This document shows positions 10,281 through 20,481 of a stretch of 64,000 bases of DNA, piece after piece (position 1 is the first letter of the stretch; each line of letters begins with the position of its first letter). Below the pieces are notes generated by a model. It did not search any database, was not told the origin of the DNA, and worked only from the letters and a program-made list of their open reading frames with translations. The stretch is from Octadecabacter antarcticus 307 (GTDB taxonomy: Bacteria; Pseudomonadota; Alphaproteobacteria; Rhodobacterales; Rhodobacteraceae). Location of the stretch: positions 3,648,501 to 3,712,500 of the forward strand of contig NC_020911.1 of NCBI RefSeq assembly GCF_000155675.2, written 5' to 3'. The position numbers and the translations under genes are program-made.

Positions 10281-11066
10281 TCAGGCGAATTGTTCGCGGA
10301 TCAACCGTTCCTCTAACCCGTGACCGGGATCAAATAGGATTCGGTGTTCAATTTCTGGCGCGGACCAGACGTCGACCTGTTTGACGTCCTTTACTGACAC
10401 CCCGTCAGCGTCGACGTTCACGGGACGTTTGGCCGCGTTCGTCACATCAAACGTCACTCGCGCCGCTTTGGGCAGCAGCGCCCCGCGCCAGCGACGGGGC
10501 CGGAACGCAGCCACGGCGGTCAGCGCCAAAACGTCCGACCCGATTGGTAGGATCGGTCCATGGGCGGAATAATTATACGCAGTTGACCCCGCAGGCGTCG
10601 CCAATAGCGCACCATCGCAGACCAGTTCATCCATCCGCAGTTTACCATCCACATGAATACGCAACTTCGCGGCCTGAGGACCTGCACGCAGCAAGGATAT
10701 TTCGTTGATCGCCAGCGCCTTGTGCTGCGTTCCGTTGACGCAGGTGGCGGTCATGTGCAGGGGGTTTATGACTTCTTCCTGCGCTTTTGCCAGGCGGTCC
10801 CGCAGCCCTTGGGCGGAATAACTATTCATCAAAAAGCCGACTGTGCCACGGTTCATCCCATAGACAGGCGCACGCAAATTTTGGGTGCTGTGCAGCGTTT
10901 CAAGCATGAACCCATCACCGCCCAAGGCCACAATGATATCAGCGTTTTCGACGGCAACACCATCATATTGCGACGTCAAAGCCGCCTGCGCAGCTTGTGC
11001 AATCGGCGAGCCGCTGGCTACGAACGCAATTTTTGTTTTCAGGATCGGATTGACGGTCATGGCCAT
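10281..11066 (-). CDS. nadK: NAD kinase
   Basis: Phosphorylates NAD to NADP. The protein has the family motif IIVALGGDGFMLETLH (residues about 45-60), GMNRGTVGFLMN near 70, NEISLLR near 125, and the GSTAYNYSAHGPI motif near 155. At about 261 residues it is the short proteobacterial type. The start at 11066 (MAMTVNPILKTKIAFVAS) is preceded by GAAAGA; an in-frame start 33 bp upstream is less likely. Confidence 0.92.
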   Translation of the reverse strand: MAMTVNPILKTKIAFVASGSPIAQAAQAALTSQYDGVAVENADIIVALGGDGFMLETLHSTQNLRAPVYGMNRGTVGFLMNSYSAQGLRDRLAKAQEEVINPLHMTATCVNGTQHKALAINEISLLRAGPQAAKLRIHVDGKLRMDELVCDGALLATPAGSTAYNYSAHGPILPIGSDVLALTAVAAFRPRRWRGALLPKAARVTFDVTNAAKRPVNVDADGVSVKDVKQVDVWSAPEIEHRILFDPGHGLEERLIREQFA

Positions 11067-11186
11067 TCTTTCAGGTTTCAGATCAGTTGTCCCCTGCACT
11101 TATCGAAAACGCAAGTCGCGCATCGGGGCAAAGTTGTCGGAATGAACCGCCCCCTGTGTGCCGGAGGCTGCAATACCTGACTAGGG

Positions 11187-11450
11187 TGGTGCATTATGAG
11201 AAAATCAACAAACGTATATTCACCAGAAGTGCGCGAACGCGCCGTATGGATGGTTTTAGGTGGCGAAGGCCAGCACGAGGGCCGCTGGTCCCTTACACGG
11301 AAGTCGATATGCAGTATCGATGAGAGGGGGCAATCTTGTCGATTTCGTGAACGATACCCTGCCGGGCTACGGACAACACCCCTCTCGGCAGTTTAGTTTC
11401 ACAAATCGTCCATCCCACTGCCCGACAGCACAAGCCAAAGCAAACTTTTA
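11187..11450 (+). pseudogene. IS3-family orfA remnant carrying hairpin elements
   Basis: From ATG 11196 the frame MRKSTNVYSPEVRERAVWMV matches the helix-turn-helix start of IS3-family OrfA proteins. It decays after about 32 residues, where a hairpin element (11292-11330) intrudes. Two more element arms follow: CCTGCCGGGC near 11358 and CCCCTCTCGGCAG near 11379. No OrfB sequence remains. The rest of the nadK-glyA gap to 11618 shows nothing further. Confidence 0.65.
11292..11330 (+). repeat. hairpin element, degenerate 5' arm
   Basis: Inner palindrome CGATATGCAGTATCG followed by TGAGAGGGGG. The 5' arm TTACACGGAAG is a worn form of TTGCCCGGCAG. It interrupts an IS3 orfA remnant. Confidence 0.6.
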
Positions 11451-11618
11451 GGCGGCTCTGGAAAGATCAGACATGGCCGCATAACTGAGACACATTGGCT
11501 AATAGGAAAATCCGAACCAGTTCAGAACCAATATGATGAATATAAAAAGTTTGGGGTTATATGAAGCGAGACGAACGCTTATGAACCGCCCCAACAACTG
11601 CGCCAAAGGAACACTGCC

Positions 11619-12914
11619 ATGAATGCCCGCACCAAAGACACCGGTTTCTTCACCGAAAGCCTTGCGACCCGTGACCCCGAAATTGCTGCGGCGATTGGTG
11701 CGGAACTGGGTCGTCAGCGAAAAGAGATCGAACTGATCGCATCAGAAAACATCGTCTCTGCCGCCGTGATGGAAGCCCAAGGCAGCGTTATGACCAACAA
11801 ATACGCCGAAGGTTACCCGGGCCGCCGCTACTATGGCGGATGCCAACACGTTGATGTCGCTGAAAATTTAGCCATTGATCGCGCCAAAAAGTTGTTTGAT
11901 TGTGAATTTGTGAACGTGCAGCCAAACTCTGGCAGTCAAGCCAATCAAGGTGTGTTTCAGGCGCTGATCAAGCCCGGCGATACCATTCTCGGCATGTCGC
12001 TGGACGCGGGCGGCCACTTGACCCACGGCGCAAAACCGAACCAATCGGGCAAGATTTACAACGCGATCCAATACGGGGTAAAGCAGGCCGACAGCCTATT
12101 AGACTATGATCAGGTTCAGGCATTGGCGACCGAGCATCGCCCGAAACTGATCATCGCTGGCGGGTCCGCCATCCCGCGCATCATTGATTTCAAACGCATG
12201 CGCGAGATTGCGGACAGCGTTGACGCCTACCTGCTGGTCGACATGGCGCATTTCGCGGGTATGGTCGCGACGGGTTTGTACCCTTCACCTTTTCCCCACG
12301 CCCACGTTGCCACAACGACAACGCACAAAACCCTGCGCGGCCCGCGCGGTGGCATGATCCTGACCAACGACGAAGCCCTCGCCAAGAAATTCAACTCAGC
12401 TATCTTCCCGGGCATCCAAGGCGGGCCGTTGATGCACGTTATAGCGGGCAAGGCCGTCGCATTCGCAGAGGCGTTGCGCCCCGAATTCAAAGCCTATCAA
12501 GAACAGGTCGTGAAGAATGCACAAGCGCTGGCAGATCAATTGATCAAAGGTGGCTTAGACATCGTTACAGGCGGCACAGACAGCCACCTGGTGCTCGTCG
12601 ATCTGCGGCCCAAAGGCGTCAAAGGTAATGACACCGAAGCAGCGCTCGAACGCGCCCACATCACCTGCAACAAAAACGGCATCCCGTTCGACCCTGAAAA
12701 GCCGATGGTGACATCAGGCGTGCGTTTGGGATCACCCGCGGGCACAACGCGTGGATTCACCGAGACCGAATTCCGCCAAGTCGCTGATTGGATTGTCGAA
12801 GTGGTCGACGGTTTGGCGACGAACGGTGCGGACGGCAATGCAGAAGTCGAGGCCAAGGTGAGAACGGAAGTTGAAGCGCTCTGCGATACCTTCCCGATTT
12901 ATCCCAACCTTTGA
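11619..12914 (+). CDS. glyA: serine hydroxymethyltransferase
   Basis: PLP enzyme that converts serine and tetrahydrofolate to glycine and methylene-tetrahydrofolate, the main one-carbon source. The 431-residue protein has [10 protein letters not shown] near residue 40, the [15 protein letters not shown] substrate segment near 55, and the PLP-lysine motif [14 protein letters not shown] near residue 230. AAAGGA lies 9 bp before the ATG. An IS remnant lies upstream, so its promoter must be in the roughly 170 bp between them. Confidence 0.96.
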
Positions 12915-13002
12915 TCAGAGGTACAGAAATTGCCTGAAGCCGCCGCAGGACCTGCGCAAAGAAAGCGTGGACATCCGCGGCGGCTTTCGCTTTTCTAGCG
13001 CC

Positions 13003-13878
13003 ATGCAGCAACCCCAATCCTTTGACACCACCGTAGGCCACCCCTTGCGTGCCAAGCTTCCCGCCCCACTGGCTGAGGTCGCTACTTTCGCACTGAAACA
13101 CCTGTGGGCCGGCCTGTTTGGTGGGCTTCTGCTGTTTGCGGTCATTTGCACAAATGCAATCTGGGCCGATCATTGGCCTATCGAACGATATGATGCACTT
13201 TTCGCCTTTGCGGTCTTAATACAGGCGGCTATGTTGTTGTTTAAGTTCGAAACTTGGCAAGAAGCTAAAGTCATCGCACTGTTTCACTTCACCGGAACCG
13301 CCATGGAGATTTTCAAGGTTAACGCCGGATCATGGGCCTACCCAGAAGACGCGTTTTTCATGGTGATGAACGTGCCGCTGTTCAGTGGGTTTATGTATGC
13401 ATCCGTCGGCAGCTACATCGCGCGGGTCATCAGAATTTTCGACATGCGTTTCACCCCCTACCCGCCCTTCAGGGTCACTGCCGTGCTGGCTGTGGCGATA
13501 TATGTGAACTTCTTTTCACACCACTATTTACCCGATCTCCGATTGGCGCTTTTCGCGGCCACCGTGATCGTATTTTGGCGCACCCGCGTTGTGTTCAAAG
13601 TGGAACGACAATACGCCCTTCCCCTCCCCCTCGCCGCCCTGTGCACGAGCTTCTTTTTATGGATCGCCGAGAACGTCGGCACCTTGACCGGCACTTGGGT
13701 CTACGCCGGATCATGCGCCTTTGAGATGGCGTCGATCGGCAAAATGGGCAGCTGGTACTTGTTGCTTTACGTGGCCTTCGTAACAGTGACTTTGGTAGTC
13801 CGCGAACCGCTGAATATCAAAGGTAGCCGCGCCACATCAGAAAGATCAGCAGCGCCGCCGCGACAAGGATCAGATTGA
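13003..13878 (+). CDS. DUF817 family integral membrane protein
   Basis: The 291-residue protein has about eight hydrophobic segments and the features I associate with DUF817: FALKHLWAGLFGGLLL near the start, FHFTGTAMEIFKVNAGSWAYPE in the middle, FFSHHYLPDLR, and ENVGTLTGTWVYAG near the C-terminus. The function of the family is unknown. The start at MQQPQSF was chosen because the upstream frame overlaps the end of glyA and has no family similarity. The C-terminal tail overlaps the convergent gene at 13817-14248 by 62 bp. Confidence 0.7.
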   Translation: MQQPQSFDTTVGHPLRAKLPAPLAEVATFALKHLWAGLFGGLLLFAVICTNAIWADHWPIERYDALFAFAVLIQAAMLLFKFETWQEAKVIALFHFTGTAMEIFKVNAGSWAYPEDAFFMVMNVPLFSGFMYASVGSYIARVIRIFDMRFTPYPPFRVTAVLAVAIYVNFFSHHYLPDLRLALFAATVIVFWRTRVVFKVERQYALPLPLAALCTSFFLWIAENVGTLTGTWVYAGSCAFEMASIGKMGSWYLLLYVAFVTVTLVVREPLNIKGSRATSERSAAPPRQGSD

Positions 13879-14248
13879 AACTGACAACCCCCAAAACGCC
13901 TAGGATGCGGGTCTTGCGCCGCTCGACGGGATCGATTGTCTTCAGATGTGCCACCAGCGTGTTGTGGGCCCTCTTCAGCCTGTCCTCGTCGATCATCGGC
14001 CGAAGTTTTGGATGCCCCATGTGCTGCGCCGCCTGCGCCAAATAGTGCCCTTCACGATGCGCCCATTTCGGCAACAAACGCCCCGCCCTTACAAACGTCT
14101 TGTCAAGGGTACGGCCCTTAATTCGCAGGCGCTGCTCAATCAGGTTGCGCACGTCATCGGCGTATTTATTGGCGTGATCCAAAGACATCCCCATAGCTTT
14201 AGCGTGCAGCTTGGACCCTTTCAATTCGCCGCCTTTCGGTCTAGTCAA
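13817..14248 (-). CDS. hypothetical protein with C-terminal membrane anchor
   Basis: A 143-residue protein with a charged, probably helical cytoplasmic part (residues 1-115, rich in Lys/Arg/His) and one hydrophobic segment near residues 116-138 (ILGVLGVVSFNLILVAAALL), ending WRGYL. I do not recognise a family. It is divergent from the hydrolase at 14254 with only 5 bp between starts, so the two share a promoter region, and it converges on the DUF817 gene. An internal start (MGMSLDHANKY) is possible. Confidence 0.6.
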   Translation of the reverse strand: MTRPKGGELKGSKLHAKAMGMSLDHANKYADDVRNLIEQRLRIKGRTLDKTFVRAGRLLPKWAHREGHYLAQAAQHMGHPKLRPMIDEDRLKRAHNTLVAHLKTIDPVERRKTRILGVLGVVSFNLILVAAALLIFLMWRGYL

Positions 14249-14253
14249 AAGCG

Positions 14254-14982
14254 ATGCTGAATGTCCTCACTCACGGCGACCCGTCGCTGCCTAAAATATT
14301 GATTGCGCACGGACTTTTTGGATCAGGCCGCAACTGGGGCGTCATTGCAAAACGGCTGTCCGATCAGTTCCATGTGATCTGTCCGGACATGCGCAATCAC
14401 GGCGCAAGCCCTTGGTTTAACACGCAAAGTTATTTCGATATGGCCGATGATCTGGCCGCGCTGTTGGATCAGCCAACCTTTGTGGTTGGCCATTCAATGG
14501 GGGGTAAGGCCGCCATGGTTATGGCGCTGAAATACCCACATCTTATCAATAGGTTAGTTGTCGCCGACATTGCGCCGGTCGCCTATTTGCACAGTCAATC
14601 CCAGCACATCGATGCGATGCGCGCCGTGGATTTAAGCGGGGTTGAGCGGCGATCGGATGCAGGCGAAAACCTAGACCCGGATGTCCGGGATTTCCTGCTG
14701 CAATCCTTTGATGTTAAAGGGAAAAAATGGCTTCTGAACCTCGACGTTCTGGCGGCTGAAATGCCAAAGATCATCGGGTTTCCCGAGGTGTCAGGGTCAT
14801 TTGACGGGCCTACTTTATTCCTCTCGGGCGGCGACAGCGACTATGTTGCGCCGAAATACCGCCCTGTTATCAAGGGCTTATTTCCCAACGCACGGTTCGC
14901 AAAGATACCGGATGCGGGCCACTGGCTGCACGCCCAAAAACCGCGTGAATTTGAGGCGACTTTGCGGGCGTTCTTCGCCTAA
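14254..14982 (+). CDS. alpha/beta-fold hydrolase (YbfF-like esterase)
   Basis: A 242-residue cytoplasmic hydrolase. The oxyanion-hole region is IAHGLFGSGRNWG (residues about 17-30), then DMRNHGASPW, the nucleophile elbow GHSMGGKAA near residue 82, a DSDY acid region near 192 and the catalytic histidine in DAGHWLHAQKP near 222. The arrangement matches the YbfF/ABHD11 branch, which acts on short acyl esters. The natural substrate is unknown. Confidence 0.8.
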   Translation: MLNVLTHGDPSLPKILIAHGLFGSGRNWGVIAKRLSDQFHVICPDMRNHGASPWFNTQSYFDMADDLAALLDQPTFVVGHSMGGKAAMVMALKYPHLINRLVVADIAPVAYLHSQSQHIDAMRAVDLSGVERRSDAGENLDPDVRDFLLQSFDVKGKKWLLNLDVLAAEMPKIIGFPEVSGSFDGPTLFLSGGDSDYVAPKYRPVIKGLFPNARFAKIPDAGHWLHAQKPREFEATLRAFFA

Positions 14983-15060
14983 AACACGCAGGCACAGCCT
15001 GTGCACCACTTGTACACCGCGCGTATGTATCCGCATATGACAGCGTAGCGCGATTTCGGG

Positions 15061-15141
15061 CTAAAGGCCTGCTGCCGTTAAGAAAACCATCAATGACGCA
15101 GCCCCCGCGAACACGAGGAAGGTGTGGGGAATGTAGTGCAT
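15061..15141 (-). CDS. 26-residue single-span membrane peptide
   Basis: The minus strand from ATG 15141 reads MHYIPHTFLVFAGAASLMVF and ends LTAAGL. The whole chain is one hydrophobic span, a GAGAG-type ribosome site lies just upstream, and the stop is clean. It sits upstream of no other minus-strand gene. Small membrane peptides of this kind are often missed; I do not know its role. Confidence 0.4.
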   Translation of the reverse strand: MHYIPHTFLVFAGAASLMVFLTAAGL

Positions 15142-15222
15142 GGCGATACTCTCATGTGACGTGATTGAGAGTGATACGGCTGGCGGCGCGAATTCCGTCG
15201 CGCAAAAGGCGATTTGGACCGA

Positions 15223-15405
15223 TCAGTTGTCGATGATCGCCCGTGCGACCACAACGCTTACCGGGACCGCCAAAACAGCGCCGATGCCCGCCGCGATCAG
15301 GATCGGCGCAAGCGTGTCATAGCCCATGGTGAGGGACGCAATGACAAGACTGCCGGTGAGCGTTGTGGCGATGATCGAATATAGGATTGAGGCGAGGCGC
15401 AACAT
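15223..15405 (-). CDS. small two-span membrane protein (often mislabelled CTP synthetase)
   Basis: A 60-residue protein, MLRLASILYSIIATTLTGSL onwards, with two hydrophobic segments (residues about 3-25 and 32-56). AAGGGAC lies 6 bp upstream of the ATG. As I remember it, near-identical short proteins in Rhodobacterales carry the annotation CTP synthetase, yet no PyrG domain is present. The true function is unknown. Confidence 0.6.
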   Translation of the reverse strand: MLRLASILYSIIATTLTGSLVIASLTMGYDTLAPILIAAGIGAVLAVPVSVVVARAIIDN

Positions 15406-15634
15406 GGCGATGTCCCTTCATGCAATTTGCAGCGCCGCGATGGTTGTGGCGTAGGGGGAGAGTGGCATGAGCGCGCGTGTGGGTCTTTGATCTGGGTCAA
15501 ATGGGGGGGGGTGGGGAGGCAACTTTAGTGGCTTGGTTGCGCCCGAACCGAGGGGTGGGTGCGAAGCGCAGTCTTAGATTGCGCAAATCCGAATTTTTTG
15601 AAAAGATGATAGGATAGCGAAATGAGGACGTACC

Positions 15635-16393
15635 GTGCCACAAACACCATTTAATTGGGCTTGCCCATATTGTGGCCAATCAACCACGATCACTTATGTC
15701 AATTTTGATTCGGGAACTATAGAATTTAACATAACAAAATCAGATAATTCCGATTATAATCTGTCTGCAGAAGCGATCAGCTGCCCCAATCCAGAATGTG
15801 GAAAAACTTTGGTAGAGGCAACTTTTTGGAAAAATGGTTTCAAAGAGACTAGTGGTAGAAAAAAATGGAAGGCTATCAAAGCCTTAAACAAATGGCCCTT
15901 GCTACCTCGATCTTCTGCAAAACCGATGCCCCACTTCGTGCCGGAAGAAATTCGTAGTAACTACGAAGAAGCTTGCCTGATCCAAAACGATAGCCCCAAG
16001 GCATCGGCTACAATGTCGAGGCGATGCCTACAGGGCATTGTAAGAGATTTTTGGAATATTCCAGCTTCAAAAATGGGCAACTTAGGCGCAGAGATTAGCT
16101 ATATCCGTGACAGAATTGATGAGGATACCTTTGAGAGCATTAAAGCTGTCAGGGAAGTCGGTGATATTGGCGCCCACATGGAAAAGTCTGTGGACACCAT
16201 AGTTGATGTTGAACCAGAAGAAGCCGCTTTGCTAATTGAACTGATAGAAACCCTTGTTTTGGATTGGTACGTTGCGAAACATCGAAGAGCCAATCGCAAT
16301 AAACAACTCCAAGATACTGTTGCAGCTAAACGTAGTGCGAAGAAAGCCTCTAAAGTAAATATGAAACAGATCGAGGATCAGTCTGACAAATAA
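15635..16393 (+). CDS. DUF4145 domain protein with zinc ribbon
   Basis: A 252-residue protein beginning with GTG (GAGGAC 5 bp before). The N-terminus has a two-knuckle zinc ribbon (CPYCG near residue 10, CPNPECG near 50), and the centre has the DUF4145 pattern (NYEEACLIQNDSPKASATMSRR ... then a GDIGAHMEKS segment). DUF4145 proteins are often found near restriction or defence genes, but none is adjacent here. Base composition is clearly more AT-rich than its neighbours, so recent acquisition is likely. Confidence 0.7.
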   Translation: MPQTPFNWACPYCGQSTTITYVNFDSGTIEFNITKSDNSDYNLSAEAISCPNPECGKTLVEATFWKNGFKETSGRKKWKAIKALNKWPLLPRSSAKPMPHFVPEEIRSNYEEACLIQNDSPKASATMSRRCLQGIVRDFWNIPASKMGNLGAEISYIRDRIDEDTFESIKAVREVGDIGAHMEKSVDTIVDVEPEEAALLIELIETLVLDWYVAKHRRANRNKQLQDTVAAKRSAKKASKVNMKQIEDQSDK

Positions 16394-16476
16394 ATTCGTC
16401 ACTTAGATCTTCACCGAGCCCTAACTCCTGAGTGCGTACGCGATTTGCTTTGCAATTCGCTGCCACGCACGCGCGC

Positions 16477-16501
16477 AAAAAAAAGACAGCTTTTAGCTGT
16501 C
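16477..16501 (-). terminator. lepA terminator overlapping its stop codon
   Basis: On the minus strand GACAGC-TAAAA-GCTGTC is followed by eight T. The left stem arm is the last coding sequence of lepA (Asp-Ser) and the TAA stop lies in the loop, so release and termination signals share the same bases. Confidence 0.85.
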
Positions 16502-18289
16502 CATTTTAAGCGCGGAAATGAACGCTTCCTGCGGAATATTCACGGACCCGAACTGGCGCATCTTCTTCTTACCCGCCTTCTGCTTGTCGAGCAGTTTACG
16601 TTTTCTTGACGCATCGCCGCCATAACATTTGGCAGTGACGTCTTTGCGCATGGCCGACAGGGTCTCACGGGCGATGACTTTGCCGCCGATGGCCGCTTGG
16701 ATAGGGATTTTGAACATGTGACGCGGGATCAGGTCTTTGAGTTTTTCAACCATGGCGCGGCCACGGACCTCTGCGCGGTCGCGGTGCACCATCATCGACA
16801 GCGCGTCGACCGGTTCGTCGTTGACGAGGACCGACATTTTGACCAGCGCATCCTCGCGGTAGCCCATGAGGGAGTAGTCAAAAGACGCATAGCCTTTGGT
16901 GACGGATTTCAGGCGGTCATAAAAGTCGAACACCACTTCGTTCAGCGGCAGATCGTAGACGACCAGCGCCCGTGACCCCGCATAGGTCAGGTCGGATTGG
17001 ATGCCGCGGCGGTCTTGGCACAGTTTTAGCACGTCGCCCAAGTATTCATCGGGCACAAGGATCGTCGCCTTGATGCGCGGTTCTTCGATGTGATCAATAA
17101 GGGTCATGTCGGGCATATCGGCGGGATTGTGCAGTTCAGTCATGGTGCCGTCGCGCATGTGGACGTGGTACACCACGGACGGCGCGGTGGTGATCAGGTC
17201 GATGTCATATTCGCGTTCAATCCGGTCGCGGATCACCTCGAGGTGCAGCAGACCAAGAAAGCCGCAGCGAAAGCCAAAACCAAGCGCTGCGGAGGATTCC
17301 ATTTCAAATGAGAAGGACGCGTCGTTGAGGGCGAGTTTGTCGATCGCTTCGCGCAGGTCTTCGAACAGGGCGGAATCAACGGGAAATAACCCACAGAAAA
17401 CAACAGGTTGCGCAGGTTTGAAGCCGGGGAGTGGGGTGACTTCGGATTTTTGATGCGTGATTGTATCGCCGACGCGGGTGTCGCGGACCTGTTTGATTGA
17501 TGCCGTGAGGAAGCCGATTTCGCCGGGGCCAAGTTCGTCAACGTTTTCCATTTTTGGGCGGAAGACGCCGATGCGTTCAACGTGGTGAAGTGTGCCGTTG
17601 CTGATAAATTTGATCTTCTCGCCCTTGCGCAATTTCCCGTCGATGATGCGCACCAGAACGATCACGCCGAGGTAGCTGTCGTACCACGAATCCACCAGCA
17701 TTGCCCTGAGCGGGGCGTCGGGGTCGCCTTTGGGGGCGGGGAGTTGGTGCACGATGGCTTCGAGCGTTTCAACGATGCCTTCACCCGTTTTGGCAGACAC
17801 GGCGATGGCACCGGATGCGTCGATACCAATGACGTCTTCGACCTGTTCGGCGACACGGCTAACGTCAGACGCGGGCAGGTCTATCTTGTTGAAAATAGGG
17901 ACAATTTCGTGGTTTGCGTCGATGGCGTGATAGACATTGGCGAGGGTCTGCGCCTCAACCCCTTGGGTGCTGTCCACCACCAAAAGCGAGCCTTCGACAG
18001 CGCGCATCGAACGCGAAACCTCATAGGCGAAATCGACGTGACCGGGGGTGTCGATCAGGTTCAGCACGTAATCTTCGCCGTTTTTGGCGGTATAATTGAT
18101 CCGCACGGTCTGGGCTTTGATGGTGATGCCACGTTCGCGTTCGATGTCCATGGAATCGAGCATCTGCGCCTTCATATCGCGTTCCGCCACCGTGTTGGTG
18201 GACTGGATCAAACGATCAGCCAGTGTCGATTTACCATGGTCAATATGCGCCACGATGGAGAAATTGCGAATGTGTGATAGTGCTGTCAT
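16493..18289 (-). CDS. lepA: elongation factor 4 (back-translocase GTPase)
   Basis: Ribosome-associated GTPase that can move tRNAs backwards and helps translation under stress. The 598-residue protein has P-loop [14 protein letters not shown] near residue 15, DTPGHVDF near 80, NKIDLPASD near 135, and the LepA-specific C-terminal domain ending [15 protein letters not shown]. It is monocistronic and ends in a strong terminator. Confidence 0.97.
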   Translation of the reverse strand: MTALSHIRNFSIVAHIDHGKSTLADRLIQSTNTVAERDMKAQMLDSMDIERERGITIKAQTVRINYTAKNGEDYVLNLIDTPGHVDFAYEVSRSMRAVEGSLLVVDSTQGVEAQTLANVYHAIDANHEIVPIFNKIDLPASDVSRVAEQVEDVIGIDASGAIAVSAKTGEGIVETLEAIVHQLPAPKGDPDAPLRAMLVDSWYDSYLGVIVLVRIIDGKLRKGEKIKFISNGTLHHVERIGVFRPKMENVDELGPGEIGFLTASIKQVRDTRVGDTITHQKSEVTPLPGFKPAQPVVFCGLFPVDSALFEDLREAIDKLALNDASFSFEMESSAALGFGFRCGFLGLLHLEVIRDRIEREYDIDLITTAPSVVYHVHMRDGTMTELHNPADMPDMTLIDHIEEPRIKATILVPDEYLGDVLKLCQDRRGIQSDLTYAGSRALVVYDLPLNEVVFDFYDRLKSVTKGYASFDYSLMGYREDALVKMSVLVNDEPVDALSMMVHRDRAEVRGRAMVEKLKDLIPRHMFKIPIQAAIGGKVIARETLSAMRKDVTAKCYGGDASRKRKLLDKQKAGKKKMRQFGSVNIPQEAFISALKMDS

Positions 18290-18342
18290 GGTGAGGATAT
18301 GTAGGGGTTTTTGAGGTTTGTCGAGGGGGATTTGGACGACCC

Positions 18343-19584
18343 CTAAATGAACCCACCCCTGCGTAACTCATTCGTCAGATGCAAAACTAAAAGCTCAAGA
18401 TCGACGATGAAGTTTTTTGCTGAGCGGAACCTTCTGACATCGTGAATTTGGCGCACAAGGCGGATGGATTTCGGAGCCTCACGCATTCCTTCGAACAGCT
18501 TATCAGGATCGTTTCTCAGGGTTTCTAGGGTGACGTGCCTTCCGTTCCCACGACCTTTCCATGTCATGATGACATCGGTTTTTGTGGCTTCAAAATCTTC
18601 AGTTTGCTTTGTTAGCCACGTTGTTGCGGCCTTAGCGCCTTTGTCAGCCGGAACAGGAATATCGACCGAAACCGTACTTTTCCTATCTTGGAGTTCGCAC
18701 CGCACATCGAGGGACAACTTTGGCTCCTTGAAGACGAAGGACGCGACAAGTTCATATTTTTCCGCCAGCCGCTTCCTATCATGAGAGAGGATGGCATCAA
18801 ATTCTGCCCTCATCCCTAATTCGTGTCGAAGTTCAACGGCTTGACAAGCTTCATGGGCAAGTTTCGAGCGCAAATCGCGCCTCTCTTGATGCCAGCCATG
18901 GACGATTTCAGTAATCCCTGGCGTCTTGCTGCTAAATCCGACACCGACGCCGGACGATTGAACAAATTCGCCCCATTCTTGAGGCATCTGATCAAACGTC
19001 AAAATGCCAGACGCAGGATCCCAAAGAAACGAGGCTGCATCACTAAGGATATTTCGTGCAAGATCAGGGAGTTCATTGCATCCAGAAAACCGATCTATCG
19101 ATGCGCGTAATTCGGCCCACGCAAAATGGCGAATTTCCTTCTTGCGGCGCTTGTTTCCAGCAACGTGATAGGGGAGCTCAGTTGGACTTCTCGCAAATTC
19201 ATTCGAAATTGAGATGATGCAATGAACATCCAAAAGTGATGCGAGGTGCGCATAATCTTGAATTTGTTCCGACCTGATTTCACTTTTTCCAGCTTTCGCT
19301 TCAATGAAGGCGGTCCATTCAGATGTTCCCCTTTTGCAGGCCACAAGGCCATCTGGCCTGTGATCTGGAGTTTTGGACGAGCGAAACGTAACTTCCATGT
19401 AGCTTTCATAGGTACATGTCCGACCAGACCCGTAGCCGCATTCAGCGAGGAATTCGGCCCGTAATTCCGGCACAAGTTCCAAAAGTCGCATGAAGACAGA
19501 GAGTAGAGTGCGTTCTGGCTTTTTCGCCTTATCCATTAAGTTCGGTTTCGCGCAGGTGGGACTTAACTCACTTAAACACTTCAT
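18343..19584 (-). CDS. PD-(D/E)XK nuclease-like hypothetical protein
   Basis: A 413-residue protein of unknown function. I start it at ATG 19584 ([10 protein letters not shown]) because AGGGGA lies 8 bp upstream. Residues about 75-105 have the order RPDGLV ... [12 protein letters not shown], that is D-x(n)-E-x-K, the core of PD-(D/E)XK nucleases, followed by [13 protein letters not shown], as in nuclease folds where this helix packs on the site. The C-terminal half (residues about 230-410) has no motif I recognise. It stands alone, with no methylase or helicase beside it. A defence or stress role is only a guess. Confidence 0.55.
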   Translation of the reverse strand: MKCLSELSPTCAKPNLMDKAKKPERTLLSVFMRLLELVPELRAEFLAECGYGSGRTCTYESYMEVTFRSSKTPDHRPDGLVACKRGTSEWTAFIEAKAGKSEIRSEQIQDYAHLASLLDVHCIISISNEFARSPTELPYHVAGNKRRKKEIRHFAWAELRASIDRFSGCNELPDLARNILSDAASFLWDPASGILTFDQMPQEWGEFVQSSGVGVGFSSKTPGITEIVHGWHQERRDLRSKLAHEACQAVELRHELGMRAEFDAILSHDRKRLAEKYELVASFVFKEPKLSLDVRCELQDRKSTVSVDIPVPADKGAKAATTWLTKQTEDFEATKTDVIMTWKGRGNGRHVTLETLRNDPDKLFEGMREAPKSIRLVRQIHDVRRFRSAKNFIVDLELLVLHLTNELRRGGFI

Positions 19585-19785
19585 TGGTTTCCCCTCGTAT
19601 ACGCAATCATGTTGCGTCACGTCAGAACTGAATGGCAAGAATAACTTTCAACCATAGATCGAAACTAGTGGCAGCGCCCAACCCTGGGTGGTTAATTTCG
19701 GGCTGATGATTGAATTCACGCGGTTGCCGCAGAATAGAAGATTGTTTTTTGTTGAAACGTTGCAAAAGCAGCAGCGCCGTCACCA

Positions 19786-20001
19786 TCAGCCTACTTTCAC
19801 CACGACGTTAGAGTTTGGGACACTGCACTGACTTCGATTGCGCATGGGTTGGACCGAGACGCGCATTGTTGTTGTCGGGTAGATCGGCGGATCGGCGCGA
19901 ATGTGATCTTGATCCCCTTTCCACGTCGCGCGACATCCGCCATAATACGCCCAGCAGTTGCGGCACCAACGGGGATCACCCCGCAAATAAGTTGGGCCCA
20001 A
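19786..20001 (-). CDS. possible small cysteine/tryptophan-rich protein
   Basis: A minus-strand frame of 71 codons contains the unusual stretch CWAYYGGCRATWKGDQDHIR and then a basic, Asn/Ser/Val-rich end. The composition looks protein-like and third positions look coding, but the start would be TTG and I recognise no family. It is divergent from the lipoprotein at 20028. The rest of the 19585-20027 gap holds nothing I can name. Confidence 0.35.
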   Translation of the reverse strand: MGPTYLRGDPRWCRNCWAYYGGCRATWKGDQDHIRADPPIYPTTTMRVSVQPMRNRSQCSVPNSNVVVKVG

Positions 20002-20027
20002 AAAACAAAAGACGACAGTGAGGCGCT

Positions 20028-20363
20028 ATGAGAAATTTTGTTATTTTATCGGCTTTGGTCGCGTTGACCGCCTGTTCGGGCGGACGCGATCGGGGCAATT
20101 CGGGGTCCCTGCGCGGGGCCACGGGTAATGTCAGCCGCGCGTGTTTGGCGGCCGACCGTTCAGCCGCGACGCCAGCTTTGTGCGGTTGCGTGCAGCGGGT
20201 GGCCAACACCGAATTGTCGAGCCGTGATCGCAGCCGTTTGGCCGCCTTCTTTACCGATCCGGAAACCGCGCACGCCATAATGATCAGTGACACAAACACC
20301 AATGACGCGTTCTGGGCTCGCTACCGCGCGTTCACCACGTCGGCGCACAACCAGTGCGGGTGA
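20028..20363 (+). CDS. small predicted lipoprotein
   Basis: A 111-residue protein with a lipoprotein signal MRNFVILSALVALTACSGG; the lipobox LTAC puts the lipidated Cys at residue 16. The mature part has Cys residues in ACLAADRS and LCGCVQR and ends with HNQCG, which could form disulfides in the periplasm. Function is unknown. A terminator follows at 20393. Confidence 0.7.
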   Translation: MRNFVILSALVALTACSGGRDRGNSGSLRGATGNVSRACLAADRSAATPALCGCVQRVANTELSSRDRSRLAAFFTDPETAHAIMISDTNTNDAFWARYRAFTTSAHNQCG

Positions 20364-20392
20364 TCGCGGTGGGTCATCGGCGCAGATAATAA

Positions 20393-20421
20393 GGCGCCCG
20401 CTGCTGCGGACGCCCGTTTTT
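20393..20421 (+). terminator. intrinsic terminator after the lipoprotein gene
   Basis: GGCG-C-CCG and CGG-A-CGCC form an imperfect stem around CTGCTG, followed after CG by five T, 30 bp past the stop codon. Confidence 0.65.
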
Positions 20422-20481
20422 GTATGCCATTGGTTTGTTCGTGATTGGTTTGTTCGTGATTAGGAATTTGACGGATCGGTC

